Shown here piece by piece: positions 1 through 7,441 of a DNA stretch of 10,526 nt. Position 1 is the stretch's first letter. The number at the start of each line of letters is the position of its first letter. A program made the position numbers and the translations under genes. The notes under the pieces are model-generated. The model did no database searches and was not told the DNA's origin. It saw only the letters and a list, made by a program, of their open reading frames with translations. Source of the DNA: Arenibacter sp965652575 (lineage in GTDB: Bacteria > Bacteroidota > Bacteroidia > Flavobacteriales > Flavobacteriaceae); contig CBFGWQ010000140.1 in NCBI GenBank assembly GCA_965652575.1, forward strand, positions 1-10,526, in the 5' to 3' direction.

Positions 1-1491
1 TCGCTCGAGATTTTGTTGGAAGCAACCGCAATTGCCCAAAAGAATGATTGGAGCCAGCAGGAGTTTCGCGCCGTTCTCAATACGGGTTCCAACTACTACC
101 TTATGTCCGATTTTGGAGAGGCCCTTGAATTCTATTTAAAAGCATATGAAATAGCTATAGAACATCTCCAAACTAAAGACGAATTAACTGTCTTGAATAA
201 TATTGGCATTCTCTATTTTCAAGAGTCAAACTTGCCCAAGGCTAGAGATTATTTTTTAAAGGCATATGAGCTTAGTAGCACTGATATAAACAGCAATAAG
301 CATGGGTATTACGCCATAAATCTCGCGCTGGTTTCCAATAAAATGAATAAGGCGGAGGATGCGAGTAGATATATTCAGGAAGCGCTTCCTCTGGTTAGGG
401 ACCAGCCCGAAATAGAAATTATGGCCAAAATGGCCTTGGCGGAAAATCTTTTTATTAAATCGAATTACGACCAGGCTCGGGAAAGGGCTTTAACCCTCCT
501 CCCCCAGTTGGTGGGTGATGCCCACGCCGATAATAGGGTATTCGTTCTCCTGCTTATCGCCCAAATTTATGAGAGGCAACAAAATTATCAACTTGCCCTG
601 CAATATGCAAGGCGAGCAAGAGCTGCCTCCAAATCGTTGGAAAATAGGGAAGATGTCTATGAAGCGCTTTCCAAGGCCTATATATCGTTACGGGATTATG
701 ACAGTGCCTTGCGTTACAAGGACAGTGTTATTATGGCCCGAGACACACTACAGAAAATACGCAACATTACGCTCTATGAAAACAATAAAATAAAGTTTGA
801 AATTCAGAATTACGCCCATCAATTAAGTGAAAGCCAACTGCTTTTGCAAAAGGAAAGGCGCTTTTTCTACAGCGTTGTGGTTTTCGGACTTCTGCTTTTT
901 GTTTTGGCCCTTTGGATATTTCGAAACCATATTACAAAACAAAAGCAAAGAAAAAAAATTACCGAACTTGAACTGGAGCAGGAAAAGTCGAAACGTCTGC
1001 TGGCGGAAAAGCAAATACGGGAGCGGGAAATCGGGATAAAACTGGAGCAGCAGCGATTAAAAAATGAATTGGACTTAAAAAACAGAAAGCTTACTTCAAA
1101 GGCGGTCTATCTTTCCAGCCGCAACGAATTGATTGAGGAAATTGTAGAAACCCTATCCGCCAATGCACAGGTAAAGGCACAACCCGAATTGCTCTCGCAG
1201 CTAAAGGCCCTGAGCAAACATCTTAAAAACAATCCCCAATTCGACAGTTTTTTCAGTCATTTTGAAGAGGTAAATCCTGGATTTTCTACTCGGCTTTTGG
1301 CCTTGCATCCCAACCTCACCCAACAGGATGTGCGGTTTATAATGTATCTCTACATGAATTTGGGAAATAATGAAATAGCATCTCTTTTAAACATTACGCC
1401 CCAATCCTGTAGAAAAAGAAAGGAGCGAATTTCCAAAAAGCTTGACCTTGGTGACGGGAAGTCATTAGCCGTTTATATTACCACAATCTAG
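1..1491 (+). CDS. Membrane-anchored TPR / helix-turn-helix transcriptional regulator (5' end cut by window)
   Basis: The reading frame is open from base 1, so the true start lies outside the window. The first in-frame candidate, a TTG at 13, would begin inside a TPR and is not credible. Alignment with the paralogue at 5697-7334 suggests about 42 N-terminal residues are missing, including a signal peptide. Visible parts, in order: TPR-type helical repeats (for example around the motifs FGEALEFYLKAYEIA and LPKARDYFLKAYELS), one hydrophobic membrane segment (bases about 862-927), a charged coiled coil (about 940-1090), and a C-terminal LuxR-type helix-turn-helix (about 1306-1455) with EIASLLNIT followed by a basic RKRKERIS stretch. 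No receiver or kinase domain is present. Inferred topology is a periplasmic TPR sensor and a cytoplasmic DNA-binding end, so signal and output sit in one protein. It most likely controls the genes at 1600-5414. The family assignment is firm; the ligand and targets are inferred. Confidence 0.9.
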   Translation, partial: SLEILLEATAIAQKNDWSQQEFRAVLNTGSNYYLMSDFGEALEFYLKAYEIAIEHLQTKDELTVLNNIGILYFQESNLPKARDYFLKAYELSSTDINSNKHGYYAINLALVSNKMNKAEDASRYIQEALPLVRDQPEIEIMAKMALAENLFIKSNYDQARERALTLLPQLVGDAHADNRVFVLLLIAQIYERQQNYQLALQYARRARAASKSLENREDVYEALSKAYISLRDYDSALRYKDSVIMARDTLQKIRNITLYENNKIKFEIQNYAHQLSESQLLLQKERRFFYSVVVFGLLLFVLALWIFRNHITKQKQRKKITELELEQEKSKRLLAEKQIREREIGIKLEQQRLKNELDLKNRKLTSKAVYLSSRNELIEEIVETLSANAQVKAQPELLSQLKALSKHLKNNPQFDSFFSHFEEVNPGFSTRLLALHPNLTQQDVRFIMYLYMNLGNNEIASLLNITPQSCRKRKERISKKLDLGDGKSLAVYITTI

Positions 1492-1551
1492 GGGGCTGTC
1501 ACAAATTTATACGGTCCCTGTCACAAAATGTCACGCCTGTTTCCTGCCTGT
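1489..1551 (+). promoter_or_regulatory. Phased TGTCAC direct repeats, candidate operator of the adjacent regulator
   Basis: TGTCAC occurs at 1497, 1519 and 1529, with a weaker TGTC at 1549. The intervals are 22, 10 and 20 bp, close to whole helical turns, so the boxes would lie on one face of the DNA. The first box starts six bases after the regulator's stop codon, in the string TAGGGGGCTGTCAC. A GCCTGT motif also repeats 11 bp apart (1535 and 1546). The third box extends to TGTCACGC, which recurs in the equivalent gap at 7342. Function as a binding site is inferred from repetition, spacing, position and recurrence. Confidence 0.5.
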
Positions 1552-1568
1552 CCTTCTCGCAACTTTCT

Positions 1569-1582
1569 ATTTTTACGGGTAT
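1569..1582 (+). promoter_or_regulatory. Candidate core promoter element ATTTTTAnGGnTAT
   Basis: This element matches one at 7383-7396 upstream of the paralogous propeller gene. It lies 40 bp after the TGTCACGC box (41 bp in the other copy) and 20 bp after the second GTC box (20 bp in the other copy). With the preceding base it reads TATTTTTA, one mismatch from the Bacteroidota -7 consensus TAnnTTTG. No clear -33 TTTG is seen, which would fit an activator-dependent promoter. The start codon is 31 bp downstream. Confidence 0.4.
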
Positions 1583-1599
1583 AACCAAAATACATTTTT

Positions 1600-3912
1600 A
1601 TGAAAAAGACCATTATTCTTTTTGTGTTCCTTCTTATTGCCGTAGGACCTTCGGCTATGTCGCAGCTTAGTTTTGAGGCCCATGACGATTACGGACAGCT
1701 TTACGACATTTTATTTGATTCAAATCAGGAAAACACCCTATATGCCAGAACAGTGGGAAACCATATTGTTAAATCGAGCGATAGTGGCGATACTTGGCAG
1801 ATTCTTTATAGCGATCCTATGGTGCAGTATTGCACCTTAAGGGACCTTCGCCTTATCAATAACTCAGAAAGCCTGAGTTTTATAGTAAAGGCTGAAGGTA
1901 CGGCCTATAATAAAGTTGTAGTATTAAACCTTACCGATGGAACGGTGCAAAAGGAATATAATGTTCCAAATCCACAGGAATCCGATATTTTAATTGCGAG
2001 TTACGATATCTATAGTCCTAACAACGATATTGCTCTTCTGCATACTACTTATACTATAAATTTCGGGTTTACGAATGAAGTGTTTTTAACTCTCGATGGC
2101 GGCGCCACTTGGAGAAGTATTTATTTTAGTCCCGATTACAGGGATATATCAATAAACAATGTGGCTATTTCTCCCAATAACCCTGACAAACTATTTCTTA
2201 TGAGAGGGGTTTCGCCGGGGAGCGACATGGGGGGTCTGTTTGTCAGTGAGGATGGCGGTACCACCTGGGACGAAAAAATTCCAGGAAATACCTATAGTGC
2301 TATAGCATTCAACCCAGACAACAGCAATGATATTCTTTTAGGGACTTTTTATGGCTATGGTACCCATCAGGAGAATCTTTATCGCTCACAAGATGGTGGC
2401 GACACTTGGAACGTGGTCCCGTTAACCTATACTAGTATGTCCAACGACAACATCAATTTTATTAAATTTAATCCTACAAACCCTGCCAATATTGTGGTAT
2501 TGGAAGAAAATGAAATAATTGTAACGCAGGACGATGGCCTTACCTGGGAGCATCAAGTTTATACTGCTATCGATCCTGAGAATTACTATTATGGATTGTC
2601 TGTTTCCTTCAATCCTTTTGAGGCCAACGATGTAATAATAACAACCGATTTTTACCCCTTCCGTTCGCTGGATGGGGGTATTACCCTTTCTAAACTTTCC
2701 AATCGTTTTGTAAATAGTACGGGTAGGATTGACGCCCATTTTGAATCGGGTGGGAATCATTTGTACTATGGTCTCAGAAATGGGTTTATCCATAAGGACT
2801 TGGATAGCAACTCCGAAACTGGATACCGCATGCGGCCCCTCAACAATACCTTTGGGGCAACCACCTTCCCGTATGCCGATGCGGAAGTGGAAGGAAGAAT
2901 CTTTAACAGCAGTCGCTTTGGAATGAATTCAGTATTGGAAATGAGTACGGACCATGGCGCCAATTATATATCCCTTTACAGCAGTATGATGTTCTTGAAC
3001 ATTTATACTCTGGCTACCGATCCTAGCAATACCGACCTAATTTGGTTTTCATTTGGAGAAATGGCCTATAAAGTGGACGTTACGGATGTTTCCATGCCGA
3101 TTATAACCGAAGTAAACCTGCCGTCAACCAATCTGTTATATGGAATCATAATTGATCCAATGGATTCGGATAGGATAACCATTACCCAAGGTACCGCGGT
3201 CTATAGTTCTACGGATGGAGGGGCTACGTGGGAAAACACCTCCTCCGGCCTGGAAACCTTGGTTGAGGGGCAGGATATGATTTTAGATGCCAAAAGAAAT
3301 CCGTTAGACCCAAACGAATATCTCTTAGCTACCACCAAGGGGATTTATCTTTCAACAAATAAAGGACAAAATTGGATGCGGACTTTTGAGGAGTTTGTGG
3401 ACAAAGTAGATTTTTCCAATATTACTTCGGGTCATATAGTAGCTCGTAACCATTACTCCGATGGCTTTTTATATCCGCGGGCCAATTCTAGAATTATTTA
3501 TTCAACCGATGCGGGTCAAAACTGGGAAGTTATTTCCGGGGAGGCGTTGGAGTATATTAATTCAAGTAGTTCCATAGTACGTTTTTATGAAGATAATGCC
3601 GATGTGTTTTATGGAACTTTTGATACGGGGTTGGTGCGCTATAATATTGATTTGAGCACCCTTGATGTGGCCCAATCCCAATTAAAGGATGCTATTGCAA
3701 TCTACCCAAACCCTGCCAGCACTAACTTATGGATTACCGCTGCAGACCTACAAATCCAGGATGTGAAAATTTATACCATCAAAGGACAGCTAGTAATTGA
3801 AGTATCGGAGAATATGGAACAAATTGACATCTCCTCATTGACTAGTGGGGTTTATTTAATAAAAATAGAGACCGCCAAGCAGACATTTTTCAAGCGATTA
3901 TTAAAAAAATAA
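1600..3912 (+). CDS. T9SS-exported Asp-box (BNR/sortilin-like) beta-propeller protein
   Basis: A 770-residue protein with a signal peptide (about residues 1-21, ending near AMSQ). I count ten Asp-box motifs of the S/T-x-D-x-G-x-T-W type, at about residues 59, 164, 216, 263, 309, 356, 449, 537, 585 and 635. Boxes 6 and 7 lack the terminal tryptophan. The C-terminus (about 697-770) is a T9SS type A sorting domain, opening with IYPNPAS and ending in FFKRLLKK. Asp-box repeats mark propeller folds of sialidases, sortilin/VPS10 proteins and Ycf48-like factors. No sialidase catalytic arginine triad is evident, so an enzymatic role is not supported; binding or adhesion at the cell surface is more likely. 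It follows the regulator by 108 bp and precedes the FG-GAP gene by 20 bp, suggesting one transcript with the latter. The start is supported by the signal peptide and the A/T-rich leader. A paralogue lies at 7442-9745. Confidence 0.9.
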   Translation: MKKTIILFVFLLIAVGPSAMSQLSFEAHDDYGQLYDILFDSNQENTLYARTVGNHIVKSSDSGDTWQILYSDPMVQYCTLRDLRLINNSESLSFIVKAEGTAYNKVVVLNLTDGTVQKEYNVPNPQESDILIASYDIYSPNNDIALLHTTYTINFGFTNEVFLTLDGGATWRSIYFSPDYRDISINNVAISPNNPDKLFLMRGVSPGSDMGGLFVSEDGGTTWDEKIPGNTYSAIAFNPDNSNDILLGTFYGYGTHQENLYRSQDGGDTWNVVPLTYTSMSNDNINFIKFNPTNPANIVVLEENEIIVTQDDGLTWEHQVYTAIDPENYYYGLSVSFNPFEANDVIITTDFYPFRSLDGGITLSKLSNRFVNSTGRIDAHFESGGNHLYYGLRNGFIHKDLDSNSETGYRMRPLNNTFGATTFPYADAEVEGRIFNSSRFGMNSVLEMSTDHGANYISLYSSMMFLNIYTLATDPSNTDLIWFSFGEMAYKVDVTDVSMPIITEVNLPSTNLLYGIIIDPMDSDRITITQGTAVYSSTDGGATWENTSSGLETLVEGQDMILDAKRNPLDPNEYLLATTKGIYLSTNKGQNWMRTFEEFVDKVDFSNITSGHIVARNHYSDGFLYPRANSRIIYSTDAGQNWEVISGEALEYINSSSSIVRFYEDNADVFYGTFDTGLVRYNIDLSTLDVAQSQLKDAIAIYPNPASTNLWITAADLQIQDVKIYTIKGQLVIEVSENMEQIDISSLTSGVYLIKIETAKQTFFKRLLKK

Positions 3913-3932
3913 GAACCTAAAAATAAGAACAT

Positions 3933-5414
3933 ATGAAAGATTTAATCAAATCCATTCCCTTAACCATCATTGGATTGATGTGTATGGGAAACGTAGGCTT
4001 TGCCCAATTTACGCAAGAAGCTAAAATAGTAAGTGAAAATCGTGAGTCGCGTGCAGAATACGGCACTTCGGTGGCTATCCTCGACAGTTATGCTGTAGTT
4101 GGAACGTCCAGGGAGAATGTTGCTTCGGGGGCGGCATATATCTATCAAAAAGATACAAATGGCGAATGGTCCTACCTTCAAAGTTTTACTGCCCCGGATC
4201 CCAATATGGGGGCCGAATACGGAGGTGGGGCGAAACTGACCCACGATCTTATGGTTATTGCCGCGGGCAGGGCGGACGTTGCCGGCTTGGAACGGGCTGG
4301 GGCCTTATATGTTTATCAACGCAATGGCTCTTCCTGGGAATATGACACTAAACTTATAGCCAGCGATTTTAGCGCAGATGCAAAGATGGGTATGAACCCT
4401 ACTTCGCTCGATATGGAGGGTGCTACCATTGTAGTAGGGGCGCCAGGAGAAACCTCATGGACAGGTAGCGTGTATGTATTTGAAAAATCTGGCGGAAATT
4501 GGAGCGAGGTCCAGAAAATATTGAGTCCAAATCCACAGCAAAATGATATTTTTGGAATAGGGGTATCCCTCGATGGGGATTATATGGTGATAGGCGCCAG
4601 TGAGGAAGACAATACCAAGGGAGCAGCCCATATATACCTGAGGAATAGCAGTGGGGTGTGGGAGCACCAGCAGCGAATAACTGCCTCTGACGCCATGGGG
4701 CAAGCTTATTTCGGTACTTCGGTAGCTATATCCAATTCAAGTATCGCCATAGGTGCCTACGGGCACGCCGGGGGCGCGGGCGCAACCTATATTTTTGAGG
4801 ATGACGGGTCGGGCAACTGGATAGAAACCCAGAAAATCACCGCTTCTACGCCCTCCATTGAGGCTAATTTTGGGTGGAATTGTTTGCTTCAGGACAATCA
4901 TCTAATTGTTAGCGCTCCTCACCCTTATGGTGTGGAAAAAGGAGAGGTTTATGTATATGAAAGGGTTGGGGGTTCATTTACCGAAATTCAAAAGGTGGAA
5001 AGTCTAGACCTCGCCCCCGAGGATTTTTATGGATGGAATATCGAGATGGATTCAAATCAATTGATTGTAGGCGCGCCGTGGGAAGATGAGGATGCAAATG
5101 GAGGAGACCCTGTGGATCGTGCAGGCTCCGCATATATTTTTAAAAACCCCTTATTGGCCCTTAATGACTTTCAGGACAATACGGAATTCCGCATATATCC
5201 CGTCCCAACCAGTAGGAACTTGACTATAGAAGCAAGTGGTACTATAAATAACCTAAGCCTTGTAAACCAATTGGGAGCTGTACTTATGGAAAAAAAGGTT
5301 ATGGCCGCACCGCAGCATACACTTGATCTTTCCCAATATGCACGAGGAATCTATTTCTTGAACATTGGAATGGACAACGGTCAAACGGTAGTGAAAAAGA
5401 TTGTTGTAGAATAA
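3933..5414 (+). CDS. T9SS-exported seven-bladed FG-GAP beta-propeller protein
   Basis: A 493-residue secreted protein. Residues 1-25 form a signal peptide ending in GFAQ. Seven FG-GAP-like repeats begin near residues 43, 96, 151, 207, 259, 313 and 366. They recur every 52-56 residues and follow the pattern (F/Y)G-x(n)-(I/V)VGA-x(n)-GAxY(I/V)(F/Y). This is the number expected for a complete integrin-alpha-type propeller. The C-terminal 75 residues are a T9SS type A sorting domain with a variant opening, IYPVPTSRNL, in place of the usual PNP. The gene starts 20 bp after the preceding stop with no promoter-like sequence between, so it is probably co-transcribed with the Asp-box gene. A strong terminator follows 27 bp after its stop. 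A surface binding or adhesion role is inferred; no catalytic motif was seen. It has no counterpart in the second cassette. Confidence 0.88.
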   Translation: MKDLIKSIPLTIIGLMCMGNVGFAQFTQEAKIVSENRESRAEYGTSVAILDSYAVVGTSRENVASGAAYIYQKDTNGEWSYLQSFTAPDPNMGAEYGGGAKLTHDLMVIAAGRADVAGLERAGALYVYQRNGSSWEYDTKLIASDFSADAKMGMNPTSLDMEGATIVVGAPGETSWTGSVYVFEKSGGNWSEVQKILSPNPQQNDIFGIGVSLDGDYMVIGASEEDNTKGAAHIYLRNSSGVWEHQQRITASDAMGQAYFGTSVAISNSSIAIGAYGHAGGAGATYIFEDDGSGNWIETQKITASTPSIEANFGWNCLLQDNHLIVSAPHPYGVEKGEVYVYERVGGSFTEIQKVESLDLAPEDFYGWNIEMDSNQLIVGAPWEDEDANGGDPVDRAGSAYIFKNPLLALNDFQDNTEFRIYPVPTSRNLTIEASGTINNLSLVNQLGAVLMEKKVMAAPQHTLDLSQYARGIYFLNIGMDNGQTVVKKIVVE

Positions 5415-5440
5415 ATTGAAATTTTTTCCTAGGATTGTTA

Positions 5441-5473
5441 CCCCTTAAGAATTTTCTTGAGGGGTTTTGTTTT
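5441..5473 (+). terminator. Rho-independent terminator after the FG-GAP gene
   Basis: Arms CCCCTTAAG (5441-5449) and CTTGAGGGG (5456-5464) form a 9-bp stem with one G-T wobble pair and a six-base AATTTT loop. A T-rich tail, TTTTGTTTT, follows. It lies 27 bp after the stop codon and ends the first cassette. Confidence 0.85.
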
Positions 5474-5696
5474 CCACCCTTTATTGGCGCATTTTCATTT
5501 CATCTATGGAGGGCCAGTTGTCCTTAATTGGATTATGAGCAACTGTATGTAGCAAATATTACCACTTTTTTACCTGCAAAAAAAGGAAACAATCCGGAAC
5601 CACATTCCATACTTCGGCATCGTTTTTTTGCTAATTCCCATTCAATAATTATGTCTTTTTTCGGATATAAGTTAACTTCACAACCTTTTTAGGTTT
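5474..5696 (+). promoter_or_regulatory. Intergenic region upstream of the second regulator, with a weak promoter candidate
   Basis: No coding sequence was found here. A possible promoter is TTTG at 5627-5630, then 19 bp, then TATGTCTT at 5650-5657, which matches the Bacteroidota -7 consensus TAnnTTTG at four of its six fixed positions. The TGTCAC element seen downstream of each regulator is absent, so the regulator's own promoter does not appear to carry the proposed operator. A weak A/T-only inverted repeat (CTTTTTT / AAAAAAG) lies at 5565-5585. Confidence 0.3.
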
Positions 5697-7334
5697 ATGA
5701 AAGTAATCTCTATATTCTTATTTCTCCTTTTCGGTCCTTTTTTGCTGGCCCAGAGTACAGCAGAATTGGACAGTCTTTTGCTGCAGGGAATAAATGCGAG
5801 AAGTAATAAGGAATATTCCCGATCATTGGAATTATTGACCAAAGTACGCACGGTTGCCGAAGAAAACCAATGGCATAAGCAGCAGTTTTTGGCCATCAAC
5901 AACATAGGGGCCAATTATTATTCCATGTTGGATTACGGGGAGGCACTGGACAACTATCTGGAGGCATATACCATAGCCTTAAAATACTTGGATGGAAATG
6001 AAGAGATGATTGTGCTTAACAACATTGCAATTCTCTATAGTAAGGAAGGCGACTTCCAAAAGGCAGAAGAGTATTTCTCCAAGGCCTATGTATTGGCCAA
6101 AGCGCATAAGGAAAAAGTGAAAATTGGGTTATATGCCGTGAATCTTGGGATCGTATCCAATCAACAGGATAAAATAGAGCAGGCCGCTACCTATTTGGCA
6201 GAGGCAAAGGAAATGCTGAAAAAGGAGCCTTCCCTGGCTATTTTGGTAGAAATAGCCTTGGCCGAGAACCATTACAAACGGGGAGGGCTCCGCACTGCCA
6301 AAGCCTTGGCAGAAGAAATACTGCCAGAATTGGATGCTATTGCCTTTAGTGAGGAACGGATTTCCATATTGGTATTGCTTTCCAATATTGCGGCAGACAT
6401 GGGAGACATAGGTCAGGCCATTGAATATGCACAGGCTGCACTAAAGGCTGCTGTAAATCCTGAACATCAAATAAGCGCTTATGGGCAATTGGCTGAGGTA
6501 TATATTAAAAATGGAGCATACGATAAGGCCCTAACAGCAAAGGATTCCATTATTTCCCTCACCGAATCGCTAAACCAACTGAAAAATGGCCGATTGTTTG
6601 AAACCAACCGGGTAAAGTTTGAAATTGCCGATTATAGAAGAGAATTGCAACAGAGCAGGGAACTGCGGCAAAAGGAACGCACAGCCCTATACAGCCTTTT
6701 GGGTATTTCCTTCTTGTGTATTTTGCTAATTGCCTGGGCCTTGTACAACAGCTATATAAAAAATAAGCAGCGAAAAAGATTGCATCAACAGAATAGGGAA
6801 TTTATAGAATTGGAACTTCAGAAAAAAGAAAGTGACAACCTCCTGCTCGAAAAACAATTGCACGCCAAGGAGGCGGTAGCTATGCTGGAGCAGGAACGCC
6901 TAAAGAATGAAATAGAAAATAGAAATAGGAAGTTAGCGGCAAAGGCCCTTCAAATTTCGGGGCGCAATGAATTGATAAAGGAGGTTATCAACAGCTTGAC
7001 CCACCAATCTGAAGTTGCGCGCAATGCATTTTTATCCACTAAAATAAAGGAACTTAAAAAACTGCTCAAAAACGACTCGGAATGGGCAAGCTTTCTCACC
7101 CATTTTGAAGAGGTGAACCATGGGTGGCTTACAAAGCTTCGCAATAACCACCCCGAATTGACGGCCAATGATATTCGATATCTAAGTTATCTATATATGG
7201 ATCTTACTACCAAGGAAATAGCCTCCCTCTTTAATATAACCGTCGAGGCCACCCGCAAGCGGAAAGAGCGAATTAGCAATAAAATTGGGCTGGAAGATAG
7301 CGCTGCCTTATATCCTTATATTACAACACTTTAA
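5697..7334 (+). CDS. Membrane-anchored TPR / helix-turn-helix transcriptional regulator (complete paralogue)
   Basis: A complete 545-residue paralogue of the protein at the window's left edge. Residues 1-19 are a signal peptide ending in LLAQ, so the TPR region (about 25-290) should be periplasmic. A helical linker follows (about 295-328), then one membrane segment (about 330-350), a cytoplasmic coiled coil (about 355-415), a helical region, and a LuxR-type helix-turn-helix (about 485-532). The last contains HPELT, EIASLFNIT and RKRKERIS. The RKRKERIS stretch and the HFEEVN motif before the helix-turn-helix are identical in both paralogues, and the C-termini are YITTL and YITTI. No phosphoacceptor or kinase domain is seen, so this is probably a one-component transmembrane regulator. 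The stop is a tandem TAA-TAG, with the TGTCAC element seven bases after the TAA. The target is inferred to be the propeller gene at 7442; the ligand is unknown. Confidence 0.92.
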   Translation: MKVISIFLFLLFGPFLLAQSTAELDSLLLQGINARSNKEYSRSLELLTKVRTVAEENQWHKQQFLAINNIGANYYSMLDYGEALDNYLEAYTIALKYLDGNEEMIVLNNIAILYSKEGDFQKAEEYFSKAYVLAKAHKEKVKIGLYAVNLGIVSNQQDKIEQAATYLAEAKEMLKKEPSLAILVEIALAENHYKRGGLRTAKALAEEILPELDAIAFSEERISILVLLSNIAADMGDIGQAIEYAQAALKAAVNPEHQISAYGQLAEVYIKNGAYDKALTAKDSIISLTESLNQLKNGRLFETNRVKFEIADYRRELQQSRELRQKERTALYSLLGISFLCILLIAWALYNSYIKNKQRKRLHQQNREFIELELQKKESDNLLLEKQLHAKEAVAMLEQERLKNEIENRNRKLAAKALQISGRNELIKEVINSLTHQSEVARNAFLSTKIKELKKLLKNDSEWASFLTHFEEVNHGWLTKLRNNHPELTANDIRYLSYLYMDLTTKEIASLFNITVEATRKRKERISNKIGLEDSAALYPYITTL

Positions 7335-7340
7335 TAGGGG

Positions 7341-7370
7341 ATGTCACGCTTTTTCTAAAAGCCGTCGCAC
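7341..7370 (+). promoter_or_regulatory. TGTCACGC element, second copy of the candidate operator
   Basis: TGTCACGC at 7342 lies just after the second regulator's stop, in the string TAGGGGATGTCAC, which resembles TAGGGGGCTGTCAC in the first cassette. A related CGTCGCAC starts at 7363, 21 bp downstream. In the first cassette the comparable boxes are at 1529 and 1549. The copy is simpler, with two boxes instead of four. Binding by the adjacent regulator is inferred. Confidence 0.45.
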
Positions 7371-7382
7371 TAATTAGGATGA

Positions 7383-7396
7383 ATTTTTAGGGCTAT
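7383..7396 (+). promoter_or_regulatory. Candidate core promoter element ATTTTTAnGGnTAT, second copy
   Basis: This matches the element at 1569-1582 at all 12 fixed positions and sits at nearly the same distance from the GTC boxes (41 and 20 bp). The leader to the start codon is longer here, 59 bp from the start of the element against 31 bp in cassette 1. Conservation of the element and its spacing, while the flanking sequence differs, is the evidence for function. Confidence 0.35.
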
Positions 7397-7441
7397 TGAA
7401 GATAATTCCTGAATATTGGGTTCCACTAAAAATTTTTAAAT

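Noticed and set aside
823..1039. Overlapping open frames on both strands of the membrane/coiled-coil region of the first regulator
   Set aside because: They are shadows of the A/G-rich coding sequence and lack protein-like composition.
2422..2793. 123-codon open frame on the - strand
   Set aside because: It lies wholly inside the well-supported Asp-box gene and shows no recognisable domain or promoter.
1600..3912. Sialidase enzyme
   Set aside because: Asp-boxes alone are not enough; no catalytic arginine triad or FRIP-type motif was seen.
5565..5585. Inverted repeat CTTTTTT / AAAAAAG as a terminator
   Set aside because: The stem is almost all A-T pairs and the real terminator lies about 100 bp upstream.
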